Below are positions 5,998-7,592 of a DNA stretch of 7,592 nucleotides, piece after piece. Every line of letters starts with the position of its first letter. Positions within the stretch are counted from its first letter, which is position 1. A program made the position numbers and the translations under genes. This DNA is from Nocardia sp. (GTDB lineage: Bacteria > Actinomycetota > Actinomycetes > Mycobacteriales > Mycobacteriaceae), in NCBI GenBank assembly GCA_013361595.1, contig JABFXT010000063.1, forward strand, positions 1 through 7,592, given 5' to 3'. The notes under the pieces were generated by a model. That model had not been told where the DNA came from. It searched no databases and worked only from the letters and a program-made list of their open reading frames with translations.

Positions 5998-6866
5998 GTG
6001 TTATCGAAGGACCCCCTGCGATCGGAACCGAAGAGCCGCCGGTGCGTATCGCCGCGCTCGACCTGCCACGGGTGGAACCGCGGTCGGAGCGGTCGCCGGT
6101 GGTGTGGGCGGCGCACAGTTCCATCGAGTGCAAACGACTGCTGACGGCCTGGCTGCGTGACCCGGCCACCACCATTCAGACGATCGTGTACCCGGCGCTG
6201 ACCCTGGTGATGTTCTGGATCGTGCTCGACGATTCCATCTCCGGTTTCACCGGGAAGCCCGCGGTCTACGGCACCGTCCCGATGATCACGCTGGTCGCGG
6301 CGATGACGGGTGCGGTGGTCAGTGCCCTGGGCTTCAAGGTCGAAAAGGCCACCGGCCTGCTCGGCCGGTTCTGGACCATGCCGATCCATCGTGCGGCGGG
6401 TCTCACCGGCCGGCTGCTCGCCGAGACGATCCGGATCACGATCACGACGATCATCATCATCGCCGTGGGTTTCGCGCTCGGATTCCGTTTCGACCAGGGA
6501 CCGTGGGCCGCGCTCGGGCTCATGGGGATCCCGATCCTGTTCGGGTTGGCGTTCGCCGTTTTCATCACCGCGCTCGCGACCATCTCCGAAGGCCCGCTGC
6601 TGGTCCAGCTGGTCGGCATCATCATGAACCTGCTGCTGTTCTTCAACTCCGGTTTCGTTCCGGTGCTCGCCTATCCGAGCTGGCTGCGATCGACAGTGGA
6701 GAACCAGCCGATGAGCTGTGCCATCGAGGCGATGAAGGGACTGTCCTACGGCGGTCCGGTCGCGGAACCGCTCGTCGACACGCTGCTGTGGGTGGCCGGG
6801 GCCGTGCTGGTGTTCGGTTACCCGGCGATCCGCGGCTACCGGAAGGCCGCCGAGAGCAGCGGCTGA
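5994..6866 (+). CDS. DrrC-like ABC-2 type exporter permease
   Basis: The second integral membrane subunit (290 residues) of the exporter. The ATG at 5994 has AAGGGG (5982-5987) six bases upstream. A cytoplasmic N-terminus of about 60 residues (Pro/Glu-rich, then IECKRLLTAWLRDPATTI) leads to six hydrophobic segments at about 61-78, 94-114, 146-164, 174-197, 202-225 and 260-279. GRFWTMPIHR (124-133) and VENQPMSCAIEAMKGL (235-250) are the counterparts of the conserved loop and NQP motif of the first permease, which confirms the pair are paralogues. It is the last gene of the operon; a strong hairpin begins eight bases after its TGA. The substrate cannot be inferred. Confidence 0.92.
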   Translation: MSVIEGPPAIGTEEPPVRIAALDLPRVEPRSERSPVVWAAHSSIECKRLLTAWLRDPATTIQTIVYPALTLVMFWIVLDDSISGFTGKPAVYGTVPMITLVAAMTGAVVSALGFKVEKATGLLGRFWTMPIHRAAGLTGRLLAETIRITITTIIIIAVGFALGFRFDQGPWAALGLMGIPILFGLAFAVFITALATISEGPLLVQLVGIIMNLLLFFNSGFVPVLAYPSWLRSTVENQPMSCAIEAMKGLSYGGPVAEPLVDTLLWVAGAVLVFGYPAIRGYRKAAESSG

Positions 6867-6874
6867 TCGTGGCG

Positions 6875-6907
6875 GGCTACTTCCGGGATCCGGTCTCGGA
6901 AGTAGCC
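6875..6907. terminator. Bidirectional terminator hairpin at the exporter/lycopene cyclase junction
   Basis: GGCTACTTCCGGGA (6875-6888) and TCTCGGAAGTAGCC (6894-6907) form a 14-bp stem, perfect except for one G-T pair (6886 with 6896), around a 5-base loop TCCGG. It begins eight bases after the exporter's last stop codon and includes the cyclase TAG (6877-6879) and its final codons, so it can serve both convergent transcripts. No T-run follows, as is usual for actinobacterial terminators. Confidence 0.75.
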
Positions 6908-7592
6908 GGCGCGAACGGGTAGCCCACCCAGCGGTCGCGGTTGGTCCAGCCGACGAGGTCGTAGCGCCAGCGGAACGGCCAGGTACGGGAGACGGTGTTG
7001 AACAGCACCGCGCCCAGCGCCGCGTAATCGTCGTGAGCCGACAGCAGCGCACGCTGCCCACGCGGTGTGGCCGAGAAGAAGGAGTCGAACATGGCGAGCG
7101 ATTGTTCGGTGGTCAGCCGGCCCAGCCCCCACAGTCCGCGCATCCGCATCCAGTAGGTGAGACGGGCCCGCCACGGCCACAGCGCGGCGATCGGATCCGC
7201 CCCGGCCAGAATCGCGGCGATCGCTGTATCGGCCAGCGCGAACGAATCGGCGACACTGTAACCGGTACACGGGTGCATCATTCCGCCACGCGAGCCGTAG
7301 GGCACCACCCGGCCGACCCCGTTCTTCGGCGGCGGGGTGTCCAGTGGATAGTGCGCGGCCTCGCTCGGCTCCGCACCGGTCAGTTCGATACCGTGCGCGG
7401 CCAGCCGCGCGAGGGTGCGTTTACGGAGTTCGTGCTGGGGCATACCGCCGCGCAACCCGAGGCTGGTCTCCTCGAAGATCACCGTGCCGTCACCGAGCGG
7501 TACGGCGTACAGGAACGACGGCGGCTCATCGGGTCCGGCGCCGTTCTCCGGCCGCCAGTCCAGCAGCAGGCCCTCGCCCTCGCCGACCATCG
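6877..7592 (-). CDS. Lycopene cyclase (CrtL/CrtY type, FAD-dependent), N-terminus beyond right edge
   Basis: The C-terminal 237-238 residues of a lycopene cyclase, which forms beta-ionone rings at the ends of lycopene at the membrane using a reduced flavin. Visible family motifs are LLLDWRP near the edge, PPSFLYAVPLGDGTVIFEET (the FLYxMP and EETSL signatures), VVPYGSRGGMMHPCTGYSVA (counterpart of the GxxxGMxHPxTGYSV substrate/FAD motif), and a helical C-terminal part with WPFRWRYDL. The N-terminal FAD-binding Rossmann motif must lie outside the window; the ATG at 7588-7590 is internal and not the true start. Mono- versus dicyclase activity cannot be told. The last eight codons and the TAG fall in the terminator stem. 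It implies the organism makes cyclic carotenoids; no other carotenoid gene is in view. Confidence 0.9.
   Translation of the reverse strand, partial: MVGEGEGLLLDWRPENGAGPDEPPSFLYAVPLGDGTVIFEETSLGLRGGMPQHELRKRTLARLAAHGIELTGAEPSEAAHYPLDTPPPKNGVGRVVPYGSRGGMMHPCTGYSVADSFALADTAIAAILAGADPIAALWPWRARLTYWMRMRGLWGLGRLTTEQSLAMFDSFFSATPRGQRALLSAHDDYAALGAVLFNTVSRTWPFRWRYDLVGWTNRDRWVGYPFAPATSETGSRK

Noticed and set aside
5847..7061. 404-codon minus-strand open frame across the second permease and the cyclase end
   Set aside because: It is antisense to a clear ABC-2 permease, has His/Asp/Arg-rich composition typical of GC-rich antisense frames, and crosses the terminator hairpin.

Overview
The window is a high-GC actinobacterial chromosome segment. 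Codon third positions are almost all G or C, -35 boxes are poor, and the gene set (crotonase, TetR, aldehyde dehydrogenase, DrrABC-like exporter, CrtL/CrtY-type lycopene cyclase) points to the Mycobacteriales, most likely a Nocardia- or Rhodococcus-like organism. That placement is inference from composition and gene content. I see no mobile elements, CRISPR arrays, tRNA or rRNA.

Layout, left to right. (1) Positions 1-555, minus: N-terminal 185 residues of a crotonase-fold enoyl-CoA hydratase/isomerase that runs off the left edge. (2) Positions 556-689: a divergent control region with four GTTAAC-like half-sites, two of them inside the spacer of a plausible crotonase promoter. (3) Positions 690-1925, plus: a 411-residue regulator made of two complete TetR units fused head to tail. 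(4) Positions 1926-2081: a convergent gap with weak terminator hairpins. (5) Positions 2082-3599, minus: a full-length aldehyde dehydrogenase homologue in which the catalytic Cys is Ala and the oxyanion-hole Asn is Gln, so probably a pseudoenzyme or a repurposed fold. (6) Positions 3600-3866: a second divergent control region. (7) Positions 3867-6866, plus: an ABC exporter operon of the DrrA/DrrB/DrrC type (one ATPase, two ABC-2 permeases), with an unrecognised 37-codon ORF fitted between the permease genes through ATGA overlaps at both ends. (8) Positions 6875-6907: a strong 14-bp hairpin at the convergent end, overlapping the last codons of (9) a lycopene cyclase, 6877-7592, minus, whose N-terminus lies beyond the right edge.

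How the genes may work together. The tandem TetR protein most likely controls itself and the divergent crotonase gene through the half-sites, a usual arrangement for TetR regulators of acyl-CoA metabolism. The exporter operon is a self-contained translationally coupled unit; its substrate (lipid, glycolipid, pigment-related or drug-like) cannot be read from the sequence. The aldehyde dehydrogenase homologue shares the exporter's upstream region, so the two may be co-regulated, but nothing shows a shared pathway. The points most worth a second look are the catalytically altered aldehyde dehydrogenase, the doubly coupled micro-ORF, and the tandem TetR with its half-site cluster.
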